DNA of 64,000 nucleotides from Negativicoccus massiliensis (GTDB lineage: Bacteria; Bacillota; Negativicutes; Veillonellales; Negativicoccaceae): the NCBI GenBank assembly GCA_900155405.1, contig LT700188.1:1296590-1360589 (forward strand), read 5' to 3'. Made by a program: the position numbers and the translations under genes. This document shows, in pieces, positions 44,248 to 53,875 of this stretch (within the stretch, counting starts at the first letter, position 1; each line of letters starts with the position of its first letter). The notes beneath the pieces were generated by a model. The model searched no databases and was not told the origin of the DNA. It worked only from the letters and a program-made list of their open reading frames with translations.

Positions 44248-45624
44248 ATGAAAGTAGAAGTTAAACCGGTGGATCAGCACCAGGTATCTTTGTTGATTGA
44301 AGTACCGGTGGATGCTGTTAACCAAGGTATCCAATCGGCAGTGCAACGCATCAGCAACCAGGTAGCCATCCCGGGTTTCCGTAAAGGCAAAACGCCGCGC
44401 AAAATTTTGGAAGCGCATTTCGGTAAAGACGCGATCATGGCGGAAGCCAGCGATCTGATCGTCAATAAATACTACGACGAAGCGTTGCGCGAACAGAATT
44501 TGGTGCCGGTCACCCGCGCCGATATCGACGTAGAACAGTTTGAAGAAGGCAAGGACATGAAATTCAAAGCCACCTTCATCAAAAAACCGGAAGTCAAATT
44601 GGGCGACTACAAAGGATTGGACGTCGAACATAAACATCAGAAAGTCACCGATAAAATGGTCGACGAACAGTTGGAAGCCATTGCCAAACAGCATGCCAAA
44701 CTGACCGTTGCCGAAGGCGCGGAATTGGCGAACGGCGATTTGGCGATGATCGACTTCAAAGGCTCGATCGACGGCAAACCGTTTGACGGCGGCGAAGGTA
44801 AATCCTATCCGCTCGAAATCGGTTCCGGCAGCTTTATTCCGGGCTTTGAAGAACAGCTCATCGGTCACAAAGCGGGCGATGAAGTAACAGTCAAAGTACA
44901 GTTCCCGAAAGAATATTTCGTGCAGGAACTCGCCGGCAAAGATGCGGAATTTGCGGTCAACGTGTTGGACGTAAAACGCCGTGAAATGCCGGAGCTGAAC
45001 GATGAATTTGCGAAAACCGCGAGCTCGTTCGAAACACTTGCTGAATTGAAAGCAATGGTTCGTCAACAGATGCAGGAGCACATTGACAACCATGACCGCG
45101 AAGAGTTCCAGAACAAGTTGATCAAAACGGCGGTGGACAACGCGGAAACGGATATTCCGAATGCGATGGTGGAAAGCCGCATCGATCAGATGATCGAAGA
45201 GCTCAAGCTGAATTTGGAAAGCCGCAACATGAAGTTTGAAGACTACTTGGAACAGTCGAAAAATTCGCTGGACAAATTGCGTGAAAACTATCGCGAAGCG
45301 GCTCTTACCAATGTCAAAACGGACTTGGTACTGGAAGCCGTTTGCCAGGCGGAAGATATTCACGTAACGCCGGAAGATATGAACATGGAAGTGTACCAGA
45401 TGGCGCAGAACTTCGGCGCCGATCCGAAAGATGTCTGGGGCATTATCCAAAAAGAAGGACGCATTTCGATGCTCGCGGGTACTGTAGCGCGTCGTAAAGC
45501 GGCGGCCTTCATCATCAACAACGCGAAACATGATCACGAAGAAGTAGCGGAAAAAGCAGCGACGAAAGAAGCTGCTGAAGATGCAGACAACGAAGAAAAG
45601 GACGCTGAAAAAGCGAAAAAATAA
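44248..45624 (+). CDS. tig: Trigger factor
   Basis: A 458-residue ribosome-associated chaperone and peptidyl-prolyl isomerase. The ribosome-binding signature is [11 protein letters not shown] (residues ~44-54). The FKBP-type domain spans about 160-245 ([31 protein letters not shown]), and the C-terminal helical arms follow. The last ~30 residues are an acidic/alanine-rich tail. It is preceded by AAAGGAGG and followed by clpP and clpX, the usual order, with 41 bases before clpP. Confidence 0.95.
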   Translation: MKVEVKPVDQHQVSLLIEVPVDAVNQGIQSAVQRISNQVAIPGFRKGKTPRKILEAHFGKDAIMAEASDLIVNKYYDEALREQNLVPVTRADIDVEQFEEGKDMKFKATFIKKPEVKLGDYKGLDVEHKHQKVTDKMVDEQLEAIAKQHAKLTVAEGAELANGDLAMIDFKGSIDGKPFDGGEGKSYPLEIGSGSFIPGFEEQLIGHKAGDEVTVKVQFPKEYFVQELAGKDAEFAVNVLDVKRREMPELNDEFAKTASSFETLAELKAMVRQQMQEHIDNHDREEFQNKLIKTAVDNAETDIPNAMVESRIDQMIEELKLNLESRNMKFEDYLEQSKNSLDKLRENYREAALTNVKTDLVLEAVCQAEDIHVTPEDMNMEVYQMAQNFGADPKDVWGIIQKEGRISMLAGTVARRKAAAFIINNAKHDHEEVAEKAATKEAAEDADNEEKDAEKAKK

Positions 45625-45665
45625 GACCGTCGTTTTCTTCCGTAAAGAATAACGAGGTGGATTCA

Positions 45666-46274
45666 TTGAATTATGTACCGATTGTGGTAGAGCAAACGGC
45701 GCGGGGCGAACGTTCCTATGACATTTACTCCCGCCTGCTCAAAGACCGTATTGTCTTTTTAGGGGGTCCGATTGACGACAATGTCGCCAACATCGTGATC
45801 GCTCAACTGTTATTTTTGGAAGCGGAAAGTCCGGATAAAGACATTCACATCTATGTGAACAGTCCCGGAGGCGTCGTTACCGCAGGTCTTGCGATTTACG
45901 ACACCATGCAATACATCAAGCCCGACGTCTCGACGATTTGCGTCGGTTCGGCCGCCAGCATGGGCGCCGTTCTCTTGGCGTCCGGCGCGACCGGCAAACG
46001 CTACGCGTTGCCGCATTCGCGCGTGATGATTCATCAGCCGCTCGGCGGCGTGCAGGGACAGGCGACGGAGATTGAAATCCATGCCCGCGAAATCCTGCGC
46101 ATGCGTGAAGAATTGAACAACATTTTGGCACGCCACACGGGGCGTACGCTCGATGAAATCAATAATGATACCGAACGCGACCATTTCCTTTCGGCGGAAG
46201 AAGCGCTGAAATACGGTCTGGTTGACGAAGTTCTCGATCGTCCGTTGCCCCCGCCGGGTGTCGCGACGAAATAA
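45666..46274 (+). CDS. clpP: ATP-dependent Clp protease proteolytic subunit
   Basis: A 202-residue serine protease subunit. Seen: [44 protein letters not shown], the nucleophile Ser in [14 protein letters not shown] near residue 98, and the catalytic His in [13 protein letters not shown]. The TTG at 45666 is chosen because GAGGTGG lies just upstream and it gives the common NYVPIVVEQ beginning; a GTG at 45657 is the alternative. It is co-ordered with clpX 9 bases downstream. Confidence 0.95.
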   Translation: MNYVPIVVEQTARGERSYDIYSRLLKDRIVFLGGPIDDNVANIVIAQLLFLEAESPDKDIHIYVNSPGGVVTAGLAIYDTMQYIKPDVSTICVGSAASMGAVLLASGATGKRYALPHSRVMIHQPLGGVQGQATEIEIHAREILRMREELNNILARHTGRTLDEINNDTERDHFLSAEEALKYGLVDEVLDRPLPPPGVATK

Positions 46275-46283
46275 GGAGGACAT

Positions 46284-47525
46284 GTGCGCAATACTACTGC
46301 TACACCACCGGTCTGCAGTTTTTGCGGCCGGTCCAACGATGAAGTCAAAAAATTAATCGCCGGTCCCGGGGTCTATATTTGCGATGAATGTATCGGCGTG
46401 TGCGAACACATTTTGCAAGAAGAATTGCGCGCCGAACACAAGGCGGGCGCGGAAGAACTGGTAGTACCGCTGCCGCGCGAAATCAAAGACCAACTGGACC
46501 AATACGTCATCGGTCAGGAGGACGCCAAGAAAAGTTTGGCGGTCGCCGTGTACAACCATTACAAACGGTTGCAGAGCGATGTCGACTCCGATGACGTTGA
46601 ATTGCAAAAATCCAATATCGTGCTGATCGGTCCGACCGGCAGCGGTAAAACGCTGCTTGCGCAAACGTTGGCGCGGTTTCTGAATGTGCCGTTCGCGATT
46701 GCCGACGCGACCAGTCTGACGCAGGCGGGCTATGTCGGTGACGACGTGGAAAATATTTTGCTGCGGTTGATTCAGGCGGCGGATTACGATATCGAACGCG
46801 CGCAACGCGGGATCATCTATATCGACGAGATCGATAAAATCGCAAAACGCACGGAAAACACATCGATCACGCGCGATGTTTCCGGTGAAGGCGTGCAGCA
46901 GGCGCTGCTCAAGATTTTGGAGGGCACTGTCGCAAGCGTTCCCCCGCAGGGCGGGCGTAAGCACCCCAACCAGGAAATGATCATGATCGACACGACGAAT
47001 ATTCTTTTCATTTGCGGCGGCGCGTTTGACGGGATCGATCGTTATATTTCGCGACGCATGGCGAAAAAGACGATCGGCTTCGGCGCGGATATCGTCCGTA
47101 AAGAAGAAAAAAATGTGGCGGAAATCCTGACGCATGTGCAACCGGAAGATCTGCTGAATTTCGGTTTGATTCCCGAATTCATCGGCCGTTTACCCGTGCT
47201 TGTCACGCTCGATCCGTTGGATAAAAAGGCTCTGCTCAGAATCTTGACGGAGCCGAAGAATGCGCTTGTCAAGCAATATCGTAAATTGCTGGAAATGGAC
47301 GGTGTGGATCTGACGTTTACGCCGGACGCGCTTTCCGCCATTGCCGACGAAGCGCTCGCGCGCAACACCGGCGCGCGCGGTTTGCGAGCCATCATTGAGA
47401 AAGTGATGCGCAACGTGATGTTTGAGGTGCCGACGCTGAAGAACGTGAAGCAGGCGACGGTGACAAAAGAAACCATTCAGGACGGAGCGGAGCCGGAACT
47501 GGTATATCGCTCGCAGGTTGAGTAA
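46284..47525 (+). CDS. clpX: Clp protease ATP-binding subunit ClpX
   Basis: A 413-residue AAA+ unfoldase. An N-terminal zinc finger has VCSFCGRS and [10 protein letters not shown] (two Cys pairs within residues 10-40). Walker A is [12 protein letters not shown] (~114-125), Walker B is [12 protein letters not shown], and sensor regions GFGADI and [12 protein letters not shown] follow. The GTG start has AAGGAGG upstream. It forms the ClpXP protease with the preceding gene product. Confidence 0.96.
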   Translation: MRNTTATPPVCSFCGRSNDEVKKLIAGPGVYICDECIGVCEHILQEELRAEHKAGAEELVVPLPREIKDQLDQYVIGQEDAKKSLAVAVYNHYKRLQSDVDSDDVELQKSNIVLIGPTGSGKTLLAQTLARFLNVPFAIADATSLTQAGYVGDDVENILLRLIQAADYDIERAQRGIIYIDEIDKIAKRTENTSITRDVSGEGVQQALLKILEGTVASVPPQGGRKHPNQEMIMIDTTNILFICGGAFDGIDRYISRRMAKKTIGFGADIVRKEEKNVAEILTHVQPEDLLNFGLIPEFIGRLPVLVTLDPLDKKALLRILTEPKNALVKQYRKLLEMDGVDLTFTPDALSAIADEALARNTGARGLRAIIEKVMRNVMFEVPTLKNVKQATVTKETIQDGAEPELVYRSQVE

Positions 47526-47555
47526 AAACGGGTTCCTCCGGGAACCCGTTTGTTT
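47526..47555 (+). terminator. Terminator between clpX and lon
   Basis: Stem AAACGGGTTCC (47526-47536), loop TCCG, stem GGAACCCGTTT (47541-47551), then GTTTT; the T-run is interrupted, so some read-through into lon is likely. Confidence 0.7.
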
Positions 47556-47579
47556 TGTAATCATAGATAAGGAGGGAAT

Positions 47580-49931
47580 ATGGCGCAAAATGAAATCGAA
47601 GGCAGCATGAAATTTCCGCTGCTGCCTTTACGTGATGTGACGCTTTTCCCCCAGATGGTGACCGGTATCGAAGTCGGGCGGCCGCAATCGGTAGCCGCCG
47701 TGCGCGAGGCGATGCGGGGCGACGGCTATGCGGTCTGCGTAATGCAACGTCACGCGGATACGGATAATCCGGGCATCGATGATTTATATACGATCGGTAC
47801 CATCGGTAAAATAAAACAAATCTTGCAGCTGCCGGACGGCGTGCTGCGTGTGCTTTTAGAAGGGGTTACGCGAGTCCATTTGCTGGATATCGAAGCGACG
47901 GGCGCGTGGCAAACGGCGGAAGTCATCGACTGTGTGCTCGAAGAAACTGACTCACCCCTCTTGGAAACGTATCGCCGCGATGTGGTCAAGCGGTTCGGCG
48001 AGTGGCTGGAGCACGCCCAAATCACGATGGAAAGCGATGCGCTTGCGCAGTTTGAAGCATTGACTGACCCGGGCGAAGTGGCTGATTTCGTGACGATGTA
48101 CTTACCGCTGGCGTCGGCCGTGCGGCAGCGTATTCTCGCGGAACTTTCCGTAGAACGTCGGTTGGCGGCTGTACGCAAGTTTCTCTTAGCGGAGCAAGAA
48201 ATCGCCGCGTTGGAGAAAAAGCTGAACGCGGAAGTTCGCCAAGGCATGGATAAAAATCAGCGTGAATACTATTTGCGCGAAAAATTGCGCGTTATTCGCG
48301 ACGAACTCGGCGATCACATGGAGATCGACGAAGAAGTTGACGAGTACCGTAAAAAGCTGGCCGCGCTCGAGTTGCCCGCCGCGTCCGCGGAAAAAATTGA
48401 AAAAGAAATCAAACGTCTGGAAAAGACGCCGCCTTTAACACCGGATGCGGCCGTTTTGCGCAACTACTTGGACTGGATCTTCGACTTGCCGTGGAATACG
48501 GAAAGCACGCTTGCGACGGATCTGAAAGAAGCGCAGGCGGTACTGGACGCGGATCATTTCGGTTTGACGAAAATCAAAGAGCGGATCTTGGAACATTTGG
48601 CGGTGCGGCAGTTGACGCAATCGCAAAAAGGGCCGATCCTTTGCTTTGTCGGGCCGCCCGGCACCGGTAAGACAAGCTTGGCGCAATCGATTGCGCGGGC
48701 GCTCGGCGCAGAATTTACCCGCGTTTCGCTCGGCGGCGTGCACGACGAATCGGAAATTCGCGGCCATCGCCGTACGTATATCGGCGCGTTGCCCGGACGA
48801 CTGATTCAGGGCATTGCGCGCGCGAAAACGAAAAATCCGGTATTTCTGCTGGATGAAATTGACAAACTCGGTAACGATTTTCGCGGTGATCCCGCTTCGG
48901 CTTTACTGGAGGCGCTCGACCCGCAGCAAAACGGCACGTTCAGCGATCATTTCATCGAATTGCCGTTCGATTTTTCCAATGTCTTTTTCATTACCACGGC
49001 CAACACGACCAATTCCATTCCGGAACCGCTGTTGGATCGCATGGAAGTGATTACGCTTTCGGGCTACACCGAAGAAGAAAAAGTGGAAATCGCCAAGCGT
49101 TACCTTTTGCCGCGGCAAATCAAGGAAAACGGCCTGGTGAAAAGAGATGTTCGTCTCAGTCAGGCGGTGCTACGCCGCTTAATTCGCGATTACACGCGCG
49201 AAGCGGGTGTGCGTCGTCTGGAACAGGTGATCGGCAGCGTGTGCCGCAAATTGGCGAAACGTAAAGTGATGCGAGAAGAAGCGCTCAATGTCACCGTCAA
49301 AAATCTTGAAACCTTGTTAGGGCCGGTACGGTACCTGACTCCGCCGCAAGATCGTCGCGACGAAGTGGGGCGCGTGACGGGGCTCGCCTGGACGCAGGTC
49401 GGCGGGGAAGTTTTGAATACGGAAGTGACGGCGTTTAGCGGGTCTGGTAAAATGATCTTGACAGGCCAGCTCGGCGACGTGATGAAAGAATCCGCGCAGG
49501 CGGCGTACACCTATGTGCGCAGTCGGGCGGAAAAGTTGCATTTGGCAGCCGATTTTTATCGCACGATCGATATTCACATCCATTTGCCTGAAGGCGCGAT
49601 CCCGAAAGACGGACCGTCGGCGGGTATTACGATGGCGACCGCTATCGCCTCGGCCGTGACGAAATGTCCGGTACGAGCCGATACCGCGATGACGGGTGAA
49701 ATCACCTTGCGCGGACAGGTGCTTGCCGTCGGCGGCATCAAAGAAAAGGTGCTGGCGGCGCATCGGGCCGGTATTCGCCGGATTCTTTTACCGAAAGAAA
49801 ATCGCCGCGATCTGGCGGACATTCCGCAGAGCGTGCGTGACGATTTGGTTTTCCATTTCGTTTCCCATATGGATGAAGTGCTGCAGCAGGCTATGTCTGA
49901 ACCGGTAAAACAGAAACGGGGTGAGGCGTAA
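47580..49931 (+). CDS. lon: ATP-dependent protease Lon
   Basis: A 783-residue AAA+ serine protease. The N-terminal substrate domain starts [17 protein letters not shown] coiled coil lies around residues 190-250. Walker [13 protein letters not shown] starts near residue 358, Walker B has [11 protein letters not shown], and the protease domain carries [12 protein letters not shown] with the catalytic Ser near 679 and the Lys in [14 protein letters not shown] strong AAGGAGGG site precedes the ATG. It is followed 2 bases later by engB in the usual order. Confidence 0.96.
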   Translation: MAQNEIEGSMKFPLLPLRDVTLFPQMVTGIEVGRPQSVAAVREAMRGDGYAVCVMQRHADTDNPGIDDLYTIGTIGKIKQILQLPDGVLRVLLEGVTRVHLLDIEATGAWQTAEVIDCVLEETDSPLLETYRRDVVKRFGEWLEHAQITMESDALAQFEALTDPGEVADFVTMYLPLASAVRQRILAELSVERRLAAVRKFLLAEQEIAALEKKLNAEVRQGMDKNQREYYLREKLRVIRDELGDHMEIDEEVDEYRKKLAALELPAASAEKIEKEIKRLEKTPPLTPDAAVLRNYLDWIFDLPWNTESTLATDLKEAQAVLDADHFGLTKIKERILEHLAVRQLTQSQKGPILCFVGPPGTGKTSLAQSIARALGAEFTRVSLGGVHDESEIRGHRRTYIGALPGRLIQGIARAKTKNPVFLLDEIDKLGNDFRGDPASALLEALDPQQNGTFSDHFIELPFDFSNVFFITTANTTNSIPEPLLDRMEVITLSGYTEEEKVEIAKRYLLPRQIKENGLVKRDVRLSQAVLRRLIRDYTREAGVRRLEQVIGSVCRKLAKRKVMREEALNVTVKNLETLLGPVRYLTPPQDRRDEVGRVTGLAWTQVGGEVLNTEVTAFSGSGKMILTGQLGDVMKESAQAAYTYVRSRAEKLHLAADFYRTIDIHIHLPEGAIPKDGPSAGITMATAIASAVTKCPVRADTAMTGEITLRGQVLAVGGIKEKVLAAHRAGIRRILLPKENRRDLADIPQSVRDDLVFHFVSHMDEVLQQAMSEPVKQKRGEA

Positions 49932-49933
49932 CG

Positions 49934-50596
49934 ATGACAGAGGAATCATTTCGTATTGTAGAATCATCCTACTTGTTATCCGCGGTGAAATTATCGCAAT
50001 GCAAGAAGGATGATTTGAAAGAGATCGCCTTTATCGGCCGATCCAATGTCGGAAAATCATCACTCATTAACTCGCTGTGCAATCATCGGGGACTGGCGAT
50101 GGTCAGTCGCGAACCCGGTAAAACGCGCACGATTAATTATTTTTCCATTCGCTCGAAGCAGGCGGTTGACGGCACGGGCGATGAAGGAGAAACGGAACAG
50201 AATTGGTACCTGGTGGACTTGCCGGGATACGGATTTGCGAAAACCGGTCACGACAATCGCGATGCGTGGTCGGGATTTATTGCCGACTACGCGGCGAATT
50301 CGCGACACTTGGCGCTGATGTGTCTGTTGATCGACTTGCGGCATCCGCAGTTGCCGATTGATAAAAAAGCGTACCATTGGCTACGCGGCTTGGGTATGCC
50401 CCTGCAGGTCATCGGCACGAAAGCCGATAAGCTCGGGCAAAGTGATCGCCAGAAAAATATTCGAACGATCGCGCATGAATATCCGGGCGATTATCCGCCA
50501 CTGATGTATTCATCGAAAAATCATCTGAATCGACAGGCTTTATTGCAGGTGATTCAGAGCTTTGTGGTCGATCCGCAGGAGGAACCGTATGCATAA
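49934..50596 (+). CDS. engB: Ribosome biogenesis GTP-binding protein EngB (YsxC/YihA)
   Basis: A 220-residue GTPase for large-subunit assembly. Seen: G1 [14 protein letters not shown] (residues ~34-47), G2 around [11 protein letters not shown]3 DLPGYGFA, G4 GTKADKL and G5 YSSKN. There is a short insert in the region between G2 and G3 (about residues 76-92). It starts 2 bases after lon and overlaps the following SLH-like gene by 8 bases. Confidence 0.95.
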   Translation: MTEESFRIVESSYLLSAVKLSQCKKDDLKEIAFIGRSNVGKSSLINSLCNHRGLAMVSREPGKTRTINYFSIRSKQAVDGTGDEGETEQNWYLVDLPGYGFAKTGHDNRDAWSGFIADYAANSRHLALMCLLIDLRHPQLPIDKKAYHWLRGLGMPLQVIGTKADKLGQSDRQKNIRTIAHEYPGDYPPLMYSSKNHLNRQALLQVIQSFVVDPQEEPYA

Positions 50597-51065
50597 AAAA
50601 ATCGCCTCGCTGTTGCTCGGCATCGGTATCGGCGTGATGCTGCCGTGGACAACGCTTGCATATAATCACTACGCGCCGAACTCGTTTGATGAAGTGGAAC
50701 GCTACACCGAAGGATATCAGGCGGCCGCGACGTTGATTGAAGCGGGAGCGGCTCCCGGTTACGACGCGACGTTGCTTGAACGTCCGCATTTGACGCGCTT
50801 TGAATTGGCGCGCGCCGTGGCGGCTATGCTGCGTGACGGTCATTTGACTCCGGCACAACGGGACGTATTGGCGCCGACGCAAAAGGAATACGCGCGCGAA
50901 CTTAATGCGTTAGGCGTCGGGACCGAGTCCAAACCGCGCGGTAACATTGAAATCAGCGGCGATTTACGTTTGCGTCACACCGAAGGAACCGAGTCCGAAA
51001 ATGATGCGCGGGTACGTATCGGCGCCGTCTATACGACGAACTCGAAAGTGTCGGCAGAGGAATAA
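50589..51065 (+). CDS. Exported OmpM-like protein, SLH-like domain with truncated barrel
   Basis: A 158-residue protein with a signal peptide (ASLLLGIGIGVMLPWTTLA). It continues with a degenerate SLH-like segment (SFDEVERYTEGYQAAATL and LTRFELARAVAAMLRDG), a short helical piece (LAPTQKEYARELNALGVG) and one or two beta strands (GNIEISGDLRLRHT, DARVRIGAVYTTN), then a stop. The order matches the start of OmpM at 20673-22223, where LSSLGVRV...GAVRLSY opens the barrel; here the barrel is missing. A terminator follows at once, so the short form looks settled. It may be a remnant, or a peptidoglycan-binding protein with a new role. Confidence 0.7.
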   Translation: MHKKIASLLLGIGIGVMLPWTTLAYNHYAPNSFDEVERYTEGYQAAATLIEAGAAPGYDATLLERPHLTRFELARAVAAMLRDGHLTPAQRDVLAPTQKEYARELNALGVGTESKPRGNIEISGDLRLRHTEGTESENDARVRIGAVYTTNSKVSAEE

Positions 51066-51083
51066 CGGATTTTTCGGACAATA

Positions 51084-51112
51084 AAAAAACGGCTCGAATG
51101 AGCCGTTTTTTG
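51084..51112. terminator. Bidirectional terminator
   Basis: AAAAAACGGCTC, loop GAAT, GAGCCGTTTTTT, between the convergent OmpM-like gene and the membrane-protein gene. Confidence 0.9.
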
Positions 51113-51113
51113 T

Positions 51114-52049
51114 TTACCAAAGTTTCCATGAAGTCGGTACGTACAGTAAATCGGTAATGCCGTGCGGCGCCGGTTGCACCAGGAAGAGACACAACACAGC
51201 GAGAACGACAAGACCGAGCGCGATCGGATTGGCTTCGCCGCGCTCGCTGACCCGGTAGTAGCCGAAGAGGCGAATGGCGATCGTCGCCGCCAGCGCTGTG
51301 ATCAAACCGGAAAGGCTGATGATGCCGTAGACGACATTGGCCGCGACAAACGTGAGAAACACGACCGGAACAGTGACGATCGCCAGGTAGCGGGCGAGTG
51401 TCGAGACGCGTTGACGTTTGAGATCGCGCAGCCAATCGCTCAACTCCAGCCCGCAGAAACCGAGCAGGAACCAGGCGGTATAAATCACCGCATCCCAAGT
51501 GCTCTGCAAGCGTTTACGATTTTTGCCGAGCCAAAAAATAAGTCCCGAGACGACGAGGATCAGGGCCCCGCAAACGAGGTAATAATACGACGCGGGAATC
51601 ACGGACAGCGCCAGCAGACCGAGCAGCGCCGGAATGAAACCGCAGACGGAATATTTTACGAGCGTCATGCGCGTCGGGCGTTGATCAATCGGTAACTCCA
51701 GATAGAGCATCGCCAGGACTTCCATCAGGAAGAAGCCGACGAAGGACGCGATCGCGTAAAACGGATTGGCGACGAGCGTGAAAGCGACAAACAGCACCGG
51801 AATTAAAATTCGCCAGCCCTTAAAAATTCGTAACGTTTTGAAGTTTAAGCGTTCTCCCTGCGTATGAATGGTCAACTGCATAAATGCGAGGAAGGTCAGC
51901 ATCATGCCGATCGTTTGCATCGGCGTAGCGCCTAAATACAGGAAACAGCAAAGCACCAAAGCCGACAGATTGGCGCCGGTGAAACGCGCGAGCAACGCGC
52001 AAAAAAAGCCGATATTTAAATACGGCAGCGTGGCGAACAAGAAATCCAT
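51114..52049 (-). CDS. Polytopic membrane protein of unknown function
   Basis: A 311-residue protein with about nine or ten hydrophobic segments, starting MDFLFATLPYLNIGFFCALLA. Charged residues are few and lie in loops such as LGKNRKRLQS and LRDLKRQR. A conserved-looking WFLLGFCGLELSDWLRD segment sits near residues 192-208. No transporter or enzyme signature is recognised. It is transcribed from a good promoter (TTGAAA, 17, TATACT) as a single gene. It could be a permease-like or stress-related inner-membrane protein. Confidence 0.75.
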   Translation of the reverse strand: MDFLFATLPYLNIGFFCALLARFTGANLSALVLCCFLYLGATPMQTIGMMLTFLAFMQLTIHTQGERLNFKTLRIFKGWRILIPVLFVAFTLVANPFYAIASFVGFFLMEVLAMLYLELPIDQRPTRMTLVKYSVCGFIPALLGLLALSVIPASYYYLVCGALILVVSGLIFWLGKNRKRLQSTWDAVIYTAWFLLGFCGLELSDWLRDLKRQRVSTLARYLAIVTVPVVFLTFVAANVVYGIISLSGLITALAATIAIRLFGYYRVSERGEANPIALGLVVLAVLCLFLVQPAPHGITDLLYVPTSWKLW

Positions 52050-52083
52050 AATTAACTCCTTTAACCTCTATTAATATTCTTTA

Positions 52084-52112
52084 AGTATAACGGAGTAGCC
52101 GCCGACTTTCAA
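52084..52112 (-). promoter_or_regulatory. Promoter of the minus-strand membrane-protein gene
   Basis: On the minus strand TTGAAA (52107-52112), 17-base spacer, TATACT (52084-52089). Confidence 0.7.
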
Positions 52113-52147
52113 GTAAGGACTTGCAAGTAAACGGAAGGAATTCATTA

Positions 52148-52176
52148 TTTGCAGGAACGTTCATTCTTGCTACAAT
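52148..52176 (+). promoter_or_regulatory. Promoter of the flavodoxin-like gene
   Basis: TTTGCA (52148-52153), 17-base spacer, TACAAT (52171-52176). Confidence 0.55.
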
Positions 52177-52218
52177 AAAAGGAGAGCATTTACTGACAGA
52201 GATCCTGGAGGGGATAGT

Positions 52219-52728
52219 ATGGCGCAAACAATTATGGTGACCTATGCGTCGCAAACCGGTAATACCAAACAGGTGGCGGAAGCCATTGCGGAGGAATTGG
52301 GCGTTTCGGCCGTGGCCATGGCGGAGGCGGATCCGTCGCAAGCGGAATGCATCGCGGTGGGATTTTGGGTGCACGCCGGCAAACCTTGCGAAGAAGCAAC
52401 GCGTTTTCTGGAAAGTCTTTCGGGGAAAAAAGTGTTTTTGTTCGGCACCATGGGAACGCATCCTTCGGAAGAGCACGCTATCCTGAGCTCGCGGGCGGCG
52501 CGTGATATGATCGCGGAACGCAACTTGCTATTGGGGCAATTTGTCTGTCAGGGTAAATTGGCGGATACGATTCATAAGGAAGTGACCACATTGGTTCGTT
52601 TTCCGTACGGCGAACCCGTGACATTGACGCGGGAGATGATGGCGGATTCGGCGTCGCATCCGGATACGGCGGATCTCGAAGCGGCTCGTAAGGAGGCCCG
52701 CAAAGCATTTGCCAAAGTACGCCGGTAA
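52219..52728 (+). CDS. Flavodoxin-like protein
   Basis: A 169-residue protein with a flavodoxin phosphate loop TYASQTGNTKQVAEAIAEEL (residues ~9-28), followed by FWVHAGKPCEEATRFL and VFLFGTMGTHPSEEH where a flavin loop is expected. FVCQGKLADTIHKEV and an Ala/Arg-rich C-terminal helix follow. It lacks the acidic flavin loops of the two flavodoxins at 8157-9058 and is probably a reductase-associated flavodoxin-fold protein, not a simple carrier. CTGGAGGGG precedes the ATG. The binding-protein gene downstream (45 bases) could be in the same transcript. Confidence 0.82.
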   Translation: MAQTIMVTYASQTGNTKQVAEAIAEELGVSAVAMAEADPSQAECIAVGFWVHAGKPCEEATRFLESLSGKKVFLFGTMGTHPSEEHAILSSRAARDMIAERNLLLGQFVCQGKLADTIHKEVTTLVRFPYGEPVTLTREMMADSASHPDTADLEAARKEARKAFAKVRR

Positions 52729-52773
52729 ATTCCGCTTGTCACCGCGACAAGCACTCTGTAAAGCGAGGCCATA

Positions 52774-53754
52774 ATGAATCGAAAACGAAAACGAAAATGG
52801 ATGATCGTCATCGGTGTGATCGTTGTGCTGGCAGCGGCTGTACTGCTGTTGCGCGGAGTCGGTGAGAAAACGCCGAAGACGGTGAAAACGACGCAGCAGC
52901 TGACATATACGGACAGTTTGGAACGGGAAGTGACTTTTAACGCGCCGACGCAGCGCGTGATTGCGCTGGATAATATCGAAGCCAAAATTGTGGACGCGTT
53001 AGGCGTGACGCCGTTGGCGGTTACGACGCATGCGAGTTTACCGCAACGCTTGGCGGAGAAGTGGAAGGCGTTGCCGCAATTGAGCGCGCGACCCAATCCG
53101 GCGGAAATCGCCGCCCTTTCACCCGATATCGTTGTCGGTCCGGCCACGCATGTATCGCCGGAGTGGATCACTGCTTTGGCGGAAGATAATGTGCCGGTGC
53201 TTTTTTGGAAAACGGAATCGTTGGCGGATATTGAAAATCGGATTTATTTCTGGGGCGCTGTTTTGGGAAGAGAACCGGCCGCGGAAAAAATTGTCCACAA
53301 TATGGAAACGAGCATTGAAAAAACACGCAATGCATTCGCATCGGTGCCCCCGAAACATGTGTTGATTATCGATGTGAACGACAACGGTGTAGGCGCCTGT
53401 GACAGTCATACGCTGATCGGAAACTTGGCGCAGCTGATTCCGATGGTCAACCTGGCCGATGAATTGGCGGATGCGCCGCGTGACAGGGAAGGCCTGATCC
53501 CGATCGAAAACGTGATGGAGGCCAATCTGCAACCGCAAGCCGTGATCGTTCTGCGCGAACAGGATGCGGCATCGCCGGGAGCCGCGGCTTGGGAAGAGTT
53601 GGAATCGTCCGCTTATTGGCAAACATTGCCGGCGCTGGCATCCGGCAATGTAACGATGTTTACCGATGACGAGATCTCCGCCACGGTAAGTGTGCGGGCG
53701 GCGGACGCTGTCGCGTTGCTTGCGAAAACTTTATACGGACCGCGCAATTCGTAA
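52774..53754 (+). CDS. Membrane-anchored periplasmic binding protein, BtuF/FepB fold
   Basis: A 326-residue protein with a basic N-terminus (MNRKRKRKW) and a single hydrophobic helix (VIGVIVVLAAAVLLLRG) with no lipobox, so it is anchored by an uncleaved helix. The rest follows the iron-siderophore/cobalamin binding fold: TYTDSLEREVTFNAPTQRVIAL, ALSPDIVVGPATHVSP, a long helix, then LIGNLAQLIPMVNLADEL and IPIENVMEANLQPQAVIVL. No permease or ATPase is adjacent. It may take part in iron, haem or cobalamin uptake with a remote transporter. Confidence 0.8.
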   Translation: MNRKRKRKWMIVIGVIVVLAAAVLLLRGVGEKTPKTVKTTQQLTYTDSLEREVTFNAPTQRVIALDNIEAKIVDALGVTPLAVTTHASLPQRLAEKWKALPQLSARPNPAEIAALSPDIVVGPATHVSPEWITALAEDNVPVLFWKTESLADIENRIYFWGAVLGREPAAEKIVHNMETSIEKTRNAFASVPPKHVLIIDVNDNGVGACDSHTLIGNLAQLIPMVNLADELADAPRDREGLIPIENVMEANLQPQAVIVLREQDAASPGAAAWEELESSAYWQTLPALASGNVTMFTDDEISATVSVRAADAVALLAKTLYGPRNS

Positions 53755-53770
53755 GGAACGCGCTGATCGG

Positions 53771-53797
53771 AGAGAGGCGTTCGCCTCTCTTTTTTTG
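53771..53797 (+). terminator. Terminator after the binding-protein gene
   Basis: Stem AGAGAGGC, loop GTTC, stem GCCTCTCT, T-run. Confidence 0.88.
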
Positions 53798-53833
53798 TAT
53801 CGCCATTTCGGGAGAGCAATTAAAGCATTATGT

Positions 53834-53839
53834 TATAAT
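53834..53839 (+). promoter_or_regulatory. -10 box of the DUF1538-PII operon
   Basis: TATAAT in an AT-rich stretch about 37 bases before the ATG; no convincing -35 box. Confidence 0.45.
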
Positions 53840-53875
53840 AATTTTATCTGAATCGGGAAAGCTTGGGGTGAATTG

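Noticed and set aside
44191..45666. Minus-strand open frame opposite tig
   Set aside because: Phe/Arg/His-rich shadow of the trigger factor codons.
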